Below are positions 41,903-51,930 of a stretch of DNA of 64,000 nucleotides, one piece after another (the stretch's first letter is position 1; the number at the start of each line of letters is the position of its first letter). The translations under genes and the position numbers were made by a program. The notes beneath the pieces were generated by a model, which did not search any database, was not told the DNA's origin, and worked only from the letters and a program-made list of their open reading frames with translations. This stretch comes from Shimia isoporae (GTDB taxonomy: Bacteria > Pseudomonadota > Alphaproteobacteria > Rhodobacterales > Rhodobacteraceae), in NCBI RefSeq assembly GCF_004346865.1, contig NZ_SMGR01000001.1, forward strand, positions 1,178,001 through 1,242,000. The letters run 5' to 3'.

Positions 41903-43210
41903 TTAAGCGAGCATCGCCATCGGGTTTTCCAGATTGTCGACAATTGCTTGAAGCAATTGAGCACCCAGTGCGCCGTCTATAACTCGGTGATCTACCGAAA
42001 GAGTTACAGACATAACGGTGGCGACTTCGATTGCACCGTCCGGGCCAACAACGGGTTTCTTGGTGCCAGCCCCAACTGCCAGGATCGCGCCGTGCGGTGG
42101 ATTAATGACCGCATCAAAATTATCGATCCCGAACATGCCAAGGTTGGAAATCGCAAAGCTGCCGCCCTGATACTCGTGCGGGGCGAGTTTTCTATCCCTT
42201 GCGCGGGAGGCTAGGTCTTTCATCTCCGATGACAGGGCAGACAGGGACTTCGCGTCCGCATCTCTGAGGACCGGCGTGAACAGGCCGCCTTCGATGGCGA
42301 CTGCGACTGCGACATCAGAAGGTTTGAGGCGCAGAATGCGGTCGTTGGCCCAGACGGCATTGGCTTCTGGCACTTCCTGCAGCGCCAATGCGCAGGCCTT
42401 GATGACGAAGTCATTGACAGAGAGCTTCGCGCCACGCTTTTCCAGCTGACCGTTTAGCTGGCTGCGGAACGACAGCAAAGCGTCGAGCTTAATGTCGCGG
42501 CGCAAGTAAAAGTGCGGGATCGATTGTTTGGCTTCTGTCAGACGCGCAGCAATGGTTTTGCGCATACCGTCGAGCGCGATTTCTTCTGTCTCACGGTCCT
42601 CGTACATTCGCAGTACGATGTCTGTGGCAGGGCCGGAGGCAACCGGCGCAGGTGCCGAAGGAGCAGGAGCCGCTGCGGGTTTGGCTGGCGCAGACGCGGC
42701 GGCAGTTGTGCCTTCAACGTCGGCTTTGACGATACGACCACGGGGACCGGAGCCTGCAACAGTTGCCAGATCGATGCCTTTGTCCGCCGCAATGCGCCGC
42801 GCCAGCGGGGACGCAAAGATACGCGAGCCATCGGCACTCCTTGCTGACGCCGGGGCCGCGGCAGGCGCGTCGGAGCCCCCTGTGGGAGCCGCCTCCTTGC
42901 CTGCGTCAGCGGCTGGGGCCGCTTCCGGTGCCGCCGCTGGTGTTGCGCCAATGTCGTCGGCGGTTTCGCCGTCGGCCAGAAGGACGGCGATAGGAGAGTT
43001 GACCGCTACGCCTTCGCTTCCTTCGGCAACGAGAATCTTGCCGATCACGCCTTCGTCCACGGCTTCGAACTCCATGGTGGCTTTGTCGGTTTCGATCTCG
43101 GCAATCAGGTCACCAGAGGAGACTTCGTCGCCTTCCTTGACCAACCATTTGGCCAATGTGCCTTCTTCCATAGTGGGGGAAAGGGCAGGCATGAGGATTT
43201 CGATGGGCAT
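41903..43210 (-). CDS. pdhC: Pyruvate dehydrogenase E2 (dihydrolipoamide acetyltransferase)
   Basis: 435 residues. One lipoyl domain with lipoylated Lys in [16 protein letters not shown], an Ala/Pro-rich linker, a peripheral-subunit-binding domain ([20 protein letters not shown]), a second linker and the catalytic domain (about 205-435) with [19 protein letters not shown] and the active-site [12 protein letters not shown]. Last gene of ftsB-pdhA-VOC-pdhB-pdhC; 11 bases after pdhB. Confidence 0.96.
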   Translation of the reverse strand: MPIEILMPALSPTMEEGTLAKWLVKEGDEVSSGDLIAEIETDKATMEFEAVDEGVIGKILVAEGSEGVAVNSPIAVLLADGETADDIGATPAAAPEAAPAADAGKEAAPTGGSDAPAAAPASARSADGSRIFASPLARRIAADKGIDLATVAGSGPRGRIVKADVEGTTAAASAPAKPAAAPAPSAPAPVASGPATDIVLRMYEDRETEEIALDGMRKTIAARLTEAKQSIPHFYLRRDIKLDALLSFRSQLNGQLEKRGAKLSVNDFVIKACALALQEVPEANAVWANDRILRLKPSDVAVAVAIEGGLFTPVLRDADAKSLSALSSEMKDLASRARDRKLAPHEYQGGSFAISNLGMFGIDNFDAVINPPHGAILAVGAGTKKPVVGPDGAIEVATVMSVTLSVDHRVIDGALGAQLLQAIVDNLENPMAMLA

Positions 43211-43221
43211 CTTATTTCTCC

Positions 43222-44586
43222 TCAGCGATAGGTCACTTGTTTCACGGCCGCTATGACTTCATCGGTCGTCACAAGCGCCAGTTTTTCGAGGTTCGCGGCA
43301 TAAGGCATCGGGACGTCTTTGCCGGCACAATTGATCACCGGCGCGTCCAGGTAGTCAAAAGCGCGTTGCATGATCGTGGCGGACAGGTGATTGCCGATGG
43401 AGCCGACGGGGAAGCCTTCTTCGACAGTTACGCAGCGGTTGGTTTTCATCACCGATGCGATCACCGTGTCGTAATCAATTGGGCGGAGTGTACGCAGGTC
43501 GATGACTTCGGCGGAGATGCCGTCCTCGGCCAGCTTGTCGGCGGCCTCAAGGGCATATTGCATGCCGATGCCGAAGCTGACGATCGTCACGTCAGAGCCT
43601 TCGCGCCAGATGCGAGCCTTGCCAAACGGAATGGTGAAATCGTCAATGTCCGGTACTTCGAAGCTGCGACCATAGAGGATTTCGTTCTCAAGGAAGATCA
43701 CCGGGTTGGGGTCGCGGATTGCGGATTTCAGAAGTCCCTTTGCGTCTGCAGCGGAGTAGGGCATCGCAACCTTTAGGCCGGGTATCTGGGCATACCAGGC
43801 TGCGTAGTCGTGGCTATGTTGCGCGCCAACACGTGCAGCAGCGCCATTCGGGCCGCGGAACACCATTGGCGCACCCATTTGGCCACCGGACATGTACAAG
43901 GTCTTAGCCGCCGAATTGATAATTTGGTCAATGGCTTGCATGGCAAAATTAAACGTCATGAACTCCACGATGGGGTTCAGTCCGCCAAATGCTGCGCCTA
44001 CTGCGATCCCTGCAAAACCATGTTCGGTGATGGGCGTGTCAATAACCCGTTTTGAGCCGAATTCATCCAACAGGCCTTGAGAGACTTTGTAGGCGCCTTG
44101 GTACTCGGCGACTTCTTCGCCCATCAGATAGACAGCTTCATTCGCCCGCATTTCTTCCGCCATCGCGTCTCGAAGCGCCTCACGGACGGTACAGGTCTTC
44201 ATGGGCGTTCCGCTGGGCCAATCCGGGGCGAGATCAGGCTTTGGAGCTTCTGGCGCTGCGGGTTGGGCTGGGGCTGCGGCCGCGGGTGCTGCTTCAGCTG
44301 CCGAAGCCGTTGAAGGGGCGACCTCAATCGTGCTTACATCTTCGCCGTCCTCGGCCAGAATTGCGATTGCAGTATTTACCGCCACACCTTCGGTTCCCTC
44401 TGCCACTAGAATTTTGCCGATGACGCCCTCGTCAACGGCCTCGAACTCCATAGTGGCTTTGTCGGTTTCGATCTCCGCGATGATATCACCGCTTTGCACG
44501 GTGTCGCCTTCCTTGACCAACCACTTGGCCAAAGTGCCTTCCTCCATCGTCGGGGAAAGTGCGGGCATGAGAATTTCTGTTGCCAT
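43222..44586 (-). CDS. pdhB: Pyruvate dehydrogenase E1 beta with lipoyl domain
   Basis: 454 residues, about 130 more than stand-alone E1-beta. The N-terminal lipoyl domain ([36 protein letters not shown]) and Ala/Pro linker precede the transketolase-type domain ([60 protein letters not shown]). A lipoyl domain on E1-beta is a known alphaproteobacterial feature. The first 80 residues are almost the same as those of pdhC, so they probably arose by duplication. Four bases after the VOC gene. Confidence 0.96.
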   Translation of the reverse strand: MATEILMPALSPTMEEGTLAKWLVKEGDTVQSGDIIAEIETDKATMEFEAVDEGVIGKILVAEGTEGVAVNTAIAILAEDGEDVSTIEVAPSTASAAEAAPAAAAPAQPAAPEAPKPDLAPDWPSGTPMKTCTVREALRDAMAEEMRANEAVYLMGEEVAEYQGAYKVSQGLLDEFGSKRVIDTPITEHGFAGIAVGAAFGGLNPIVEFMTFNFAMQAIDQIINSAAKTLYMSGGQMGAPMVFRGPNGAAARVGAQHSHDYAAWYAQIPGLKVAMPYSAADAKGLLKSAIRDPNPVIFLENEILYGRSFEVPDIDDFTIPFGKARIWREGSDVTIVSFGIGMQYALEAADKLAEDGISAEVIDLRTLRPIDYDTVIASVMKTNRCVTVEEGFPVGSIGNHLSATIMQRAFDYLDAPVINCAGKDVPMPYAANLEKLALVTTDEVIAAVKQVTYR

Positions 44587-44589
44587 AAA

Positions 44590-44979
44590 TCAGTTTCCCT
44601 CTTTGGTCGGAGCGATCATTCCAACGATGTTGCCTTGGCCGTCCTCGATATACGCACAGCGTCCGATCCCCGGATAGTCTTGCGGAGGCAATGCTTCGGC
44701 GCCGCCGTTGGACAACGCCCAATTGTAGCTGGCGTCACAGTCGGACACATCGAATGTCATCGTGCCGCCCCGAACGCCGGAGCCGGCATCCGGAGCAGGG
44801 CCGGTTCGGGCCATTAGCCCCGCGGTCAGCGCGTTACCCGCGCCGATTTTCTCGCCCTCGATCAGGTGGTAGCCGATTTCTTCACCTCCCGGCATGGGCG
44901 TAAAGGACCACCCGAACAAACCGGAGTAGAAGGCCTTCGCAGCGTCTACGTCGGCCACATGGATTTCAAAATGCGGCAT
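44590..44979 (-). CDS. VOC-family protein embedded in the pdh operon
   Basis: 129 residues from the ATG at 44979, which overlaps the pdhA stop by one base (TGATG). A glyoxalase/bleomycin-resistance (VOC) fold: PHFEIHVADVDAAKAFYSGL, FGWSFTPMPGGEEIGYHLI, then RCAYIEDGQGNIVGMIAP. Metal ligands (His at about 6 in the first motif; Glu in YIEDGQGN) are plausible. Its placement between E1-alpha and E1-beta, tightly coupled, suggests a role linked to pyruvate or 2-oxoaldehyde metabolism, but the reaction is unknown. Confidence 0.82.
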   Translation of the reverse strand: MPHFEIHVADVDAAKAFYSGLFGWSFTPMPGGEEIGYHLIEGEKIGAGNALTAGLMARTGPAPDAGSGVRGGTMTFDVSDCDASYNWALSNGGAEALPPQDYPGIGRCAYIEDGQGNIVGMIAPTKEGN

Positions 44980-45977
44980 CAGTGGGCCTCCGCGTAGATG
45001 TCTGTCCAAAGCTCGGACTCGTCCGGGAGGGGGCTTTCTTTCGCAAAGTCGGCGCTCGCGTTTACGATTGCCTTGATGTCTTTGTCGATGGATTTGAGAT
45101 CTTCCTCGGACGCGTGTTTGCCCGTCAGTAGGAGTTGGCGAACATGTTCGATTGGGTCGCGTTCTTCGCGCATTTTCTGAACTTCTTCGCGTGTACGATA
45201 CTTTGCAGGATCCGACATCGAGTGACCGCGGTACCGGTAGGTTTTTACTTCCAGAATGTAGGGACCCTTGCCGGAACGACAGTGCTTTACCGCGCGTTCG
45301 CCTGCGTCCTTGACCGCGAGCACATCCATACCATCAACCATTTCACCTGGAATTCCAAAGGCTTCGCCGCGCTTGTAGATGTCTTGGGATGAGGTGGAAC
45401 GTGCTTGCGCAGTACCCATCGCATACTGGTTATTTTCAATTACAAAAATACAGGGGAGGTCCCAGAGCGCAGCCATGTTGAACGTCTCGTAGACTTGTCC
45501 CTGGTTTGCCGCGCCATCACCGAAGTAAGTAAAGGTTACGTTGTCGGTGCCGTTGTATTTGTCAGCAAATGAGAGGCCCGCGCCCAGTGGAACCTGTGCA
45601 CCTACTATCCCGTGCCCGCCATAGAAATGTTTTTCCTTGGAGAACATATGCATGGAGCCGCCCTTGCCCTTGGAGTAGCCTCCACTGCGTCCGGTGAGTT
45701 CAGCCATGACGCCGTTTGCATCCATGCCACAGGCAAGCATGTGCCCGTGATCGCGATACGAAGTGATCCGCTTGTCGCCTTCCTTGGTTGCTGCTTCCAG
45801 GCCAACGACAACGGCCTCTTGACCGATGTAGAGGTGGCAGAAGCCGCCAATCAGACCCATGCCGTATAACTGGCCGGCTTTTTCCTCAAAGCGGCGGATC
45901 AAAAGCATGTCGCGGTAAAACTGTGTCAGCTCCTCGCCGGACACGTTGGATTTTTTCGTGGCGCGTTTGGCAGCCAT
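44979..45977 (-). CDS. pdhA: Pyruvate dehydrogenase E1 alpha
   Basis: 332 residues. Thiamine-diphosphate site GDGAANQGQVYETFNMAALW (about 165-185), VIENNQYAMGT, the phosphorylation-loop region YRYRGHSMSDPAKYRTREEV, and GFCHLYIGQEAVVVGLEAA near the start. Decarboxylates pyruvate together with E1-beta. Follows ftsB on the same strand. Confidence 0.96.
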   Translation of the reverse strand: MAAKRATKKSNVSGEELTQFYRDMLLIRRFEEKAGQLYGMGLIGGFCHLYIGQEAVVVGLEAATKEGDKRITSYRDHGHMLACGMDANGVMAELTGRSGGYSKGKGGSMHMFSKEKHFYGGHGIVGAQVPLGAGLSFADKYNGTDNVTFTYFGDGAANQGQVYETFNMAALWDLPCIFVIENNQYAMGTAQARSTSSQDIYKRGEAFGIPGEMVDGMDVLAVKDAGERAVKHCRSGKGPYILEVKTYRYRGHSMSDPAKYRTREEVQKMREERDPIEHVRQLLLTGKHASEEDLKSIDKDIKAIVNASADFAKESPLPDESELWTDIYAEAH

Positions 45978-46092
45978 CGCATTCCTCCCAGGCAGATAGT
46001 TTAGCCTTAAACTAGCTTGGGTAGAAGCGTAGCGGATTGCCAGAAAGGTTGCGAGAGGAAAAAGCGTTTAACGATCAATCGCCTACGTGAAA

Positions 46093-46395
46093 CTAGCGGA
46101 TAACGATCTCGTCGGCGCGTAGCAGGCCAAGTACGTCGCGCGCCTGTTGATCAAGCAAGTCGAGATCCAGATAACTGTCCGACAGGCGCCGCGTGAGATT
46201 TTCCATACGGGCGACCTCGTCTTGAAGCGTATCCAGTTCGGCTTGGAGGCGTTCCTTGTCAGCTGCGATTTCGGCACGACGGAACAAACCGTAGTCGCCC
46301 TGAACGGCAGCGAAAACAAAGTAGACTGAAACGGCAAATGCCAGCCCGAAAAATGCGAGCGCGCCTAGGGCGGGGCGGGATTTTTTTGCTGTCAT
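46093..46395 (-). CDS. ftsB: FtsB/DivIC-type division protein
   Basis: 100 residues. One N-terminal membrane helix (LGALAFFGLAFAVSVYFVFA) and a periplasmic coiled coil (about 42-75; RLQAELDTLQDEVARMENLT), then DQQARDVLGLLRADEIVI, the usual FtsB end. Member of the FtsQLB septum complex. Commonly lies before pdhA in this family of bacteria. Confidence 0.85.
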   Translation of the reverse strand: MTAKKSRPALGALAFFGLAFAVSVYFVFAAVQGDYGLFRRAEIAADKERLQAELDTLQDEVARMENLTRRLSDSYLDLDLLDQQARDVLGLLRADEIVIR

Positions 46396-46561
46396 TTCTG
46401 CCTCTTACGCACTTTTTTATGTGCTTTCGACAAGTATACCCTAAGTGATTCGCTCTGTGAATCCCCTAAACGCAAAGAACTGTCCATTTTTTGTGACGCA
46501 ACGGGATAGTTGGCAGACCCAGTTCCGCGCTACAGGCTGGTCTCCAGAAGGGGAGGCGCGC

Positions 46562-48187
46562 ATGAGTTCTTCAGAACCTGTGACTCGGTTGGGCACACAT
46601 GATGTTTTTAATCAGCCCGAGCCGAAGAGGCAAAACAACTACTGGACGCAGGACAAAGCTTTGCAAGAACACGCAGCAGCCAATGGTGCACGGGCGGGTC
46701 ACTTGGCAATTGTTGCGGAGGCTTTCGGATCTGAACGGCTACAGCAAGCCGCCGTCGATGCGCGGCGCGACTTACCTCGGCTAAAACTGTTCGACCGAGC
46801 AGGACGGCGCGTGGACGAGGTGGAGTTCCATCCAGGCTACCATATGTTGATGGCGGCGGGCTTGGAGGCCGGATATGTGTCCCTCGCCTGGGATGGAGAG
46901 GCCGGCGGCCATGCGACACATGCCGCTTTGGTCTACTATCAGGCTCAACTGGAGCCGGGCGTCGCCTGTCCGCTAACCATGACCTATGCCGCTGTCCCCG
47001 CTCTACGCAATGAACCACAATTGGCTGAGGTGTGGAATCCGCGCTTGTCTTCAGGGGTTTACGACCCGTCATTGACACCAATCGCGTCAAAGGCCGGAGC
47101 GACGCTCGGAATGGCGATGACCGAAAAACAGGGGGGGTCAGATGTCCGCGCGAATACGACCGTGGCCCATCGGGACGGTGATGCTTATCGCTTGAGAGGG
47201 CACAAGTGGTTCTGTTCAGCGCCAATGTGCGACGGGTTCCTGACGCTTGCGCAGGCAGAAGGGGGATTGACCTGTTTTCTGGTGCCACGTTGGCTGGAAG
47301 GTGAACGGAATGGCATGCGTCTACAGAGGCTCAAGGACAAATTGGGAAACAAGGCGAATGCCAGTTCCGAAATAGAATACCATGACGCGTTGGCTTATCG
47401 CGTTGGCGAGGAAGGTGCTGGGATAAGAACCATAATCGAAATGGTACACCACACACGGCTGGACACGGTTTTGGCGCCAGCGGGGTTAATGCGTGCCGCG
47501 CTGAGTGAGGCGCACTGGTGGATCAATGGGCGATCTACTTTCCAGAAAAGATTGATTGACCAACCGCTTATGCGATCCGTTATGGCAGATCTGGCTGTGG
47601 ATACCGAGGCGGCTTTGTCGGTTGGAATGATGCTTGCGGCGGCGTTTGACAGGGACAATGAAGAAAGCCGTGCATTGGCGAGAGTTGGTGTGGCGCTTGC
47701 AAAGTACCTCAACAACAAACGATGCATCGGAGTGATTGCCGAAGCCATGGAGGTTTTGGGCGGCATGGGTTACGTCGAGGAAACACCCATGCCGATGATC
47801 TACCGTGAAGCGCCGCTCAATGGCATCTGGGAAGGATCCGGAAATGTCATTTGTTTGGATGTACTTAGGGCGTTATCAAGAGAGCCGGCGGCCGGCGAGG
47901 CTTTGATGAGCCTGCTTGCCTCTGCAACCGGCGGGGATGCCCGATTTGATGCAGCATTGAAAGCGCATCTGGCGCGGTGGCCCAAGTTGCCAAATGAGGC
48001 GGAAGCGCGTTGGTTTACGGAGAGTTTGGCCAATCTTTTGACTGCGGCAAGCCTTTTGAAAACAGCACCTTCTGCGGTAGCAGAGGGCTTTGTGACATCC
48101 CGTGTGGCAGGCGACAGGGGGAGTTTCGCGGGGGCAATCGCGGATCTGCGTGTTGACGACATTTTGGAGCGCCTGGAAACGGATTGA
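46562..48187 (+). CDS. AidB-like acyl-CoA dehydrogenase
   Basis: 541 residues from the ATG at 46562 (GGGGAGG upstream). FAD-dependent acyl-CoA dehydrogenase of the AidB branch: HDVFNQPEPKRQNNYWTQDK at the start, MTEKQGGSDVRANTT, LRGHKWFCSAPMCDGFLTLA, CIGVIAEAMEVLGGMGYVEE and the catalytic region REAPLNGIWEGSGNVICLDV. AidB in E. coli binds DNA and is linked to alkylation defence; many relatives are simply uncharacterised dehydrogenases. Monocistronic, divergent from ftsB. Confidence 0.88.
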   Translation: MSSSEPVTRLGTHDVFNQPEPKRQNNYWTQDKALQEHAAANGARAGHLAIVAEAFGSERLQQAAVDARRDLPRLKLFDRAGRRVDEVEFHPGYHMLMAAGLEAGYVSLAWDGEAGGHATHAALVYYQAQLEPGVACPLTMTYAAVPALRNEPQLAEVWNPRLSSGVYDPSLTPIASKAGATLGMAMTEKQGGSDVRANTTVAHRDGDAYRLRGHKWFCSAPMCDGFLTLAQAEGGLTCFLVPRWLEGERNGMRLQRLKDKLGNKANASSEIEYHDALAYRVGEEGAGIRTIIEMVHHTRLDTVLAPAGLMRAALSEAHWWINGRSTFQKRLIDQPLMRSVMADLAVDTEAALSVGMMLAAAFDRDNEESRALARVGVALAKYLNNKRCIGVIAEAMEVLGGMGYVEETPMPMIYREAPLNGIWEGSGNVICLDVLRALSREPAAGEALMSLLASATGGDARFDAALKAHLARWPKLPNEAEARWFTESLANLLTAASLLKTAPSAVAEGFVTSRVAGDRGSFAGAIADLRVDDILERLETD

Positions 48188-48320
48188 TCTTTGCGATCAA
48201 TGAAATGGCTTGGACTGCAAAACGTCGGCATAACGTCGGTATCGCGTCGGTTTTTGAATCGAAGGCGGCTGCTTCTTCTGAGTTCTGGTTACCCGTTCCG
48301 TCAACGAGGGCGGACAACAC

Positions 48321-48349
48321 AAAAAGGGCGCGCAAAAGCTGCGCGCCCT
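48321..48349 (-). terminator. Terminator after the aldolase gene
   Basis: AGGGCGCGC and GCGCGCCCT with a seven-base loop; five T follow on the minus strand. Confidence 0.8.
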
Positions 48350-48371
48350 ATCGTGTGGAGTTTGTGGCTGG

Positions 48372-49265
48372 TTAGCCCGCGATTGAGGCCTGGTAGATAC
48401 TGTCGATCGAACTCGCAATCGTATCATTGAATTCGTCATCGGATTGTTGTGCGCTGAGGCCTTCGGTCAAAGCGCGCGAGAAACTGGCAATCATGCCGGT
48501 ATTTTCGGCCAGTTTTGCATTGGCTTCATCGCGGGAGTAACCACCGGACAGAGCAACAACTTTCATCACACGCGGGTGGTCCACCAGAGATTTGTAGTGA
48601 TTTGCACTGCTTGGAAGGGTCAGCTTGAGCATGACCTGCTGATCGGCAGGGAGGGCGTCGAGCTCTGCAGTCAGTTCTGCCAGCAAGATATCTTCCGCTT
48701 CGGCCTTGTCAGCGATGGAAATGGTCACTTCGGGTTCGATGATCGGCATCAGGCCGTGACCGATGATTTGTTTGCCCACCTCGAACTGTTGGGAAACAAC
48801 GGCTTTGATGCCGTCAGTGTTCGCCGCAGAGATCACAGAACGCATCTTGGTGCCGAATACGCCTTTGGCGACAGCGCGTTCGCATAGGGTGTCGAGTTCC
48901 GGCATCGGCTTCATGACCTGACAGCCGTTCTCTTCGTCGGCCAGGCCTTTGTCGACTTTCAGGAAAGGCACGACACCCTTTTCTTCCCACATGTAAGATG
49001 GGGTTGGCTTGCCGCCGATTTCGCGGTCCATGGTCATTTCAAACAGTATCGCACCGACGACCTTGTCGCCGGTGAACGCGGGTGCTTCGGCGATCCGCGC
49101 GCGCATGCCGTGGATCAGGTCGAACATTTCAGCATCGGAGGAGTATCCGTCGCTTTCAATGCCGTAGAGACCGAGAGCCTTGGGAGTCGAGCCGCCGGAT
49201 TGATCGAGTGCGGCGATGAAGCCTTGTCCTGCAGAAATCTTGTCCGCTTGAGCTTGGTTTGTCAT
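48372..49265 (-). CDS. fda: Class I fructose-bisphosphate aldolase
   Basis: 297 residues. Short bacterial class I aldolase. GQGFIAALDQSGGSTPKALG near the N-terminus, ILFEMTMDREIGG, PFLKVDKGLADEENG, and GLMPIIEPEVTIS with QVMLKLTLPS carrying the Schiff-base Lys. Works in glycolysis and gluconeogenesis next to pgk on the same strand, with 148 bases between. Confidence 0.93.
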   Translation of the reverse strand: MTNQAQADKISAGQGFIAALDQSGGSTPKALGLYGIESDGYSSDAEMFDLIHGMRARIAEAPAFTGDKVVGAILFEMTMDREIGGKPTPSYMWEEKGVVPFLKVDKGLADEENGCQVMKPMPELDTLCERAVAKGVFGTKMRSVISAANTDGIKAVVSQQFEVGKQIIGHGLMPIIEPEVTISIADKAEAEDILLAELTAELDALPADQQVMLKLTLPSSANHYKSLVDHPRVMKVVALSGGYSRDEANAKLAENTGMIASFSRALTEGLSAQQSDDEFNDTIASSIDSIYQASIAG

Positions 49266-49413
49266 GTCTGACCCCTAAAAACTGGTTTCGCAAAAGGCGT
49301 TAGGCCCTCTTGCCCCGCGTCTTAGATCAGCGGGGCAAAGGTTTCAATTATGGTGGCGCTAGCGAGATTTAATTTGAGTCTCGGCTTAATTTATGCGCCT
49401 GATTTCCACTGCT

Positions 49414-50604
49414 TTACTGGCTGAGCGCTGCAACACCGGGCAGTTCCTTGCCTTCCATCCACTCGAGGAAAGCGCCGCCTGCCGTCGAAATGTAGGTGAA
49501 ATCGTCGGCTGCACCGGAAGCGTTCAGGGCTGCAACAGTGTCGCCGCCGCCAGCCACAGAAACCAGTTCGCCGGATTTCGTAAGCTCTGCGGCCTTTAGC
49601 GCAGCGGCGTCGGTGGCCGCGTTGAAGGGTTCAATTTCAAATGCCCCCATCGGACCATTCCAGATCAGGGTTTTGGACGCCTCAAACACGCTGGCGACCT
49701 TGGCGACAGTTGCAGGGCCAGCATCAAGGATCATGGCATCGGCAGGGCATGCGTCGGCGGCAACGGTTTCGTTGGCGGCGTTGGCGGCAAATTCCCGGGC
49801 GACGACAACGTCGGTCGGCAGCACGATGTTGCAGCCTGCGGTCTTTGCCTTGTCCATGATTTCGGCGGCCGTGTCGGTCATATCATGCTCGGCCAGCGAT
49901 TTGCCGACGTTGATGCCTTGTGCCGCGAGAAATGTATTGGCCATGCCGCCACCGATCACGAGGTGGTCGACTTTGGTCACGAGGTTACCCAGAAGTTCGA
50001 GTTTGGTGGAAACCTTGGCACCGCCAACCACGGCAGTCACAGGGCGGACAGGGTTTCCAAGTGCACCCTCGAGCGCTGAAAGTTCGGCCTGCATCAAACG
50101 TCCGGCGCATGCCGGCAGTTTCTGCGCAAGGCCACAGGTGGACGAATGTGCGCGGTGGGCGGCAGAGAAGGCATCATTGCAGTAAACGTCGCCAAGGGCG
50201 GCCATTTGTGTGGTCAGGTCCGGATCGTTTTTGGTTTCACCCGCGTGGTAGCGGGTATTCTCCAGCAAAAGAACTTGTCCGTCTGCCAAGGCGTCGACGG
50301 CGGCCTGCGCCGCTGGTCCAACGCAATCTGCGGCGAACATTACGGTTGTGCCGAACGCGGTTTCGAGCGCGGGGACAAGTTGTTGCAGCGACATTTCAGG
50401 GACACGTTCGCCCTTCGGGCGACCAAAGTGTGCCAGCAGAACCGGTTTGCCGCCTGCGGAAAGAATGTCTTTTACAGTGGGTACAATTCGGTCGATGCGA
50501 GTCGTGTCGGTCACTTCTCCGTCAGAAACGGGAACATTGATGTCGACGCGCGTAAGGACGTTTTTGCCCGCAAGCTCCATCTGATCGAGAGTTTTCCAGG
50601 CCAT
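49414..50604 (-). CDS. pgk: Phosphoglycerate kinase
   Basis: 396 residues, standard length. Substrate segment [43 protein letters not shown], the hinge [29 protein letters not shown] and the nucleotide loop [15 protein letters not shown]. Makes ATP and 3-phosphoglycerate in the lower glycolytic pathway. Confidence 0.98.
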   Translation of the reverse strand: MAWKTLDQMELAGKNVLTRVDINVPVSDGEVTDTTRIDRIVPTVKDILSAGGKPVLLAHFGRPKGERVPEMSLQQLVPALETAFGTTVMFAADCVGPAAQAAVDALADGQVLLLENTRYHAGETKNDPDLTTQMAALGDVYCNDAFSAAHRAHSSTCGLAQKLPACAGRLMQAELSALEGALGNPVRPVTAVVGGAKVSTKLELLGNLVTKVDHLVIGGGMANTFLAAQGINVGKSLAEHDMTDTAAEIMDKAKTAGCNIVLPTDVVVAREFAANAANETVAADACPADAMILDAGPATVAKVASVFEASKTLIWNGPMGAFEIEPFNAATDAAALKAAELTKSGELVSVAGGGDTVAALNASGAADDFTYISTAGGAFLEWMEGKELPGVAALSQ

Positions 50605-50733
50605 TGTGCGTACTCCGCTAAAAATAACTGTTGGCTCTTTCCTAGCGCAATCAGGGCAGGGGTCAATGCGCTCTCTTGGCTTTCTCGCAAGCCGCGATTA
50701 CCTTGCGCGCAAAGTTATCCAGTGGAGAGCCCA

Positions 50734-51246
50734 ATGGCCGATATCAAAGATCCCGAAAACACCATCCTGATGGAACTCAAGGACGGCACCGTTGTCATCG
50801 AACTTCTGCCTGATGTGGCCCCTGGCCACTCCGAGCGCATGAAAGAACTGGCGCGGTCGGGTCAATATGACAATGTCTGCTTCCACCGCGTGATTGACGG
50901 CTTTATGGCGCAGACCGGCGATGTTGCAAACGGCAACATGGAAAAGGACTTCAACCTGCGTATGGCGGGTACCGGGGGCTCCGATCTGCCGAACCTGAAA
51001 GCCGAGTTCTCCAAGCTGCCGCATGACCGTGGCACGTTGGGAGCCGCACGCAGTCAGATGCCTGACAGCGCAAACTCGCAGTTCTTCATCAACTTCAAGG
51101 ACAACCACTTCCTGAACGGTCAGTATACCGTCTACGGTCGCGTGATTGAGGGTATGGAACACGTTGATGCGATCGTAAAAGGCGAACCGCCGGTGAATCC
51201 GGATCGCATGATTTCAGTAAAGGTGGCCGCCGATGTTGATGCGTAA
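50734..51246 (+). CDS. Cytoplasmic cyclophilin (peptidyl-prolyl isomerase)
   Basis: 170 residues from the ATG at 50734; the longer upstream frame runs antisense to pgk and is not used. No signal peptide. Cyclophilin signatures: FHRVIDGFMAQTGDVANGNM, then DSANSQFFINFKDNHFLNGQ, then YTVYGRVIEGMEHVDAI. Its last 14 bases overlap the start of the exported cyclophilin gene, so the two are coupled. Confidence 0.95.
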   Translation: MADIKDPENTILMELKDGTVVIELLPDVAPGHSERMKELARSGQYDNVCFHRVIDGFMAQTGDVANGNMEKDFNLRMAGTGGSDLPNLKAEFSKLPHDRGTLGAARSQMPDSANSQFFINFKDNHFLNGQYTVYGRVIEGMEHVDAIVKGEPPVNPDRMISVKVAADVDA

Positions 51247-51793
51247 TCTGGTTGCAGCCTTTGCGCTGATGGCCGCACCTGCAATGGCCACTGAGATGAC
51301 GATCGAAGTTGAAGGCTATGCCAACGGCACGATTACGATCGATCTGTTGGAAGATGTTGCGCCCGGTCATGTTGCCCGTCTCAAGGAGATCGCCGACGCA
51401 GGGCGTTATGACGGCGTGGCGTTTCACCGAGTGATCGAAGGTTTTATGGCGCAAACAGGTGATGTGCAGTTTGGCAACACGAACGCCAACTATGACGCAC
51501 GCCGCGCCGGCACCGGATCTTCAGGTCTTGCGGATCTGACGCAGGAGTTTTCCGACATCAACTTTGACCGCGGTGTCGTCGGTATGGCCCGCAAAGGCAA
51601 CAGTGTGGACACCGCAAACTCGCAGTTCTTCATCATGTTCCAGGAAGGCGCGTTTCTGAACGGGCAGTACACTGTGATCGGGACTGTGACCAACGGCATG
51701 GATATCGTCGATCAGATCAAACGCGGCCACCCGCGTACCGGTGCCATCACAGGCAAGCCGGACGTGATGAAAAAGGTGACCATTACCGAGTGA
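51233..51793 (+). CDS. Periplasmic cyclophilin
   Basis: 186 residues; ATG at 51233, with a second ATG at 51239 equally possible. Signal peptide NLVAAFALMAAPAMA. Catalytic motifs FHRVIEGFMAQTGDVQFGN and NSQFFIMFQEGAFLNGQYTV. It is a paralogue of the cytoplasmic cyclophilin that it overlaps, giving one isomerase per compartment from a single transcript. Confidence 0.95.
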   Translation: MLMRNLVAAFALMAAPAMATEMTIEVEGYANGTITIDLLEDVAPGHVARLKEIADAGRYDGVAFHRVIEGFMAQTGDVQFGNTNANYDARRAGTGSSGLADLTQEFSDINFDRGVVGMARKGNSVDTANSQFFIMFQEGAFLNGQYTVIGTVTNGMDIVDQIKRGHPRTGAITGKPDVMKKVTITE

Positions 51794-51813
51794 GGTTATC
51801 ACTGGACTGAAAG

Positions 51814-51844
51814 AAAGGCCGGGGCGATGCTCCGGCCTTTTTTG
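51814..51844 (+). terminator. Terminator after the cyclophilin pair
   Basis: AAAGGCCGG and CCGGCCTTT stem, followed by a run of T. Confidence 0.85.
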
Positions 51845-51930
51845 TTGCGCACAGCCCCTCACAAGGACGTGTGCAGGGTAGATTGGTGAGCCGTTTTACC
51901 GCAGCTTGAGCGCGGTAGGAGGGGAGCATC

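Noticed and set aside
50146-50733. Extension of the first cyclophilin into the pgk gene
   Set aside because: The upstream 196 codons are antisense to pgk and not cyclophilin-like; the ATG at 50734 gives the family start.
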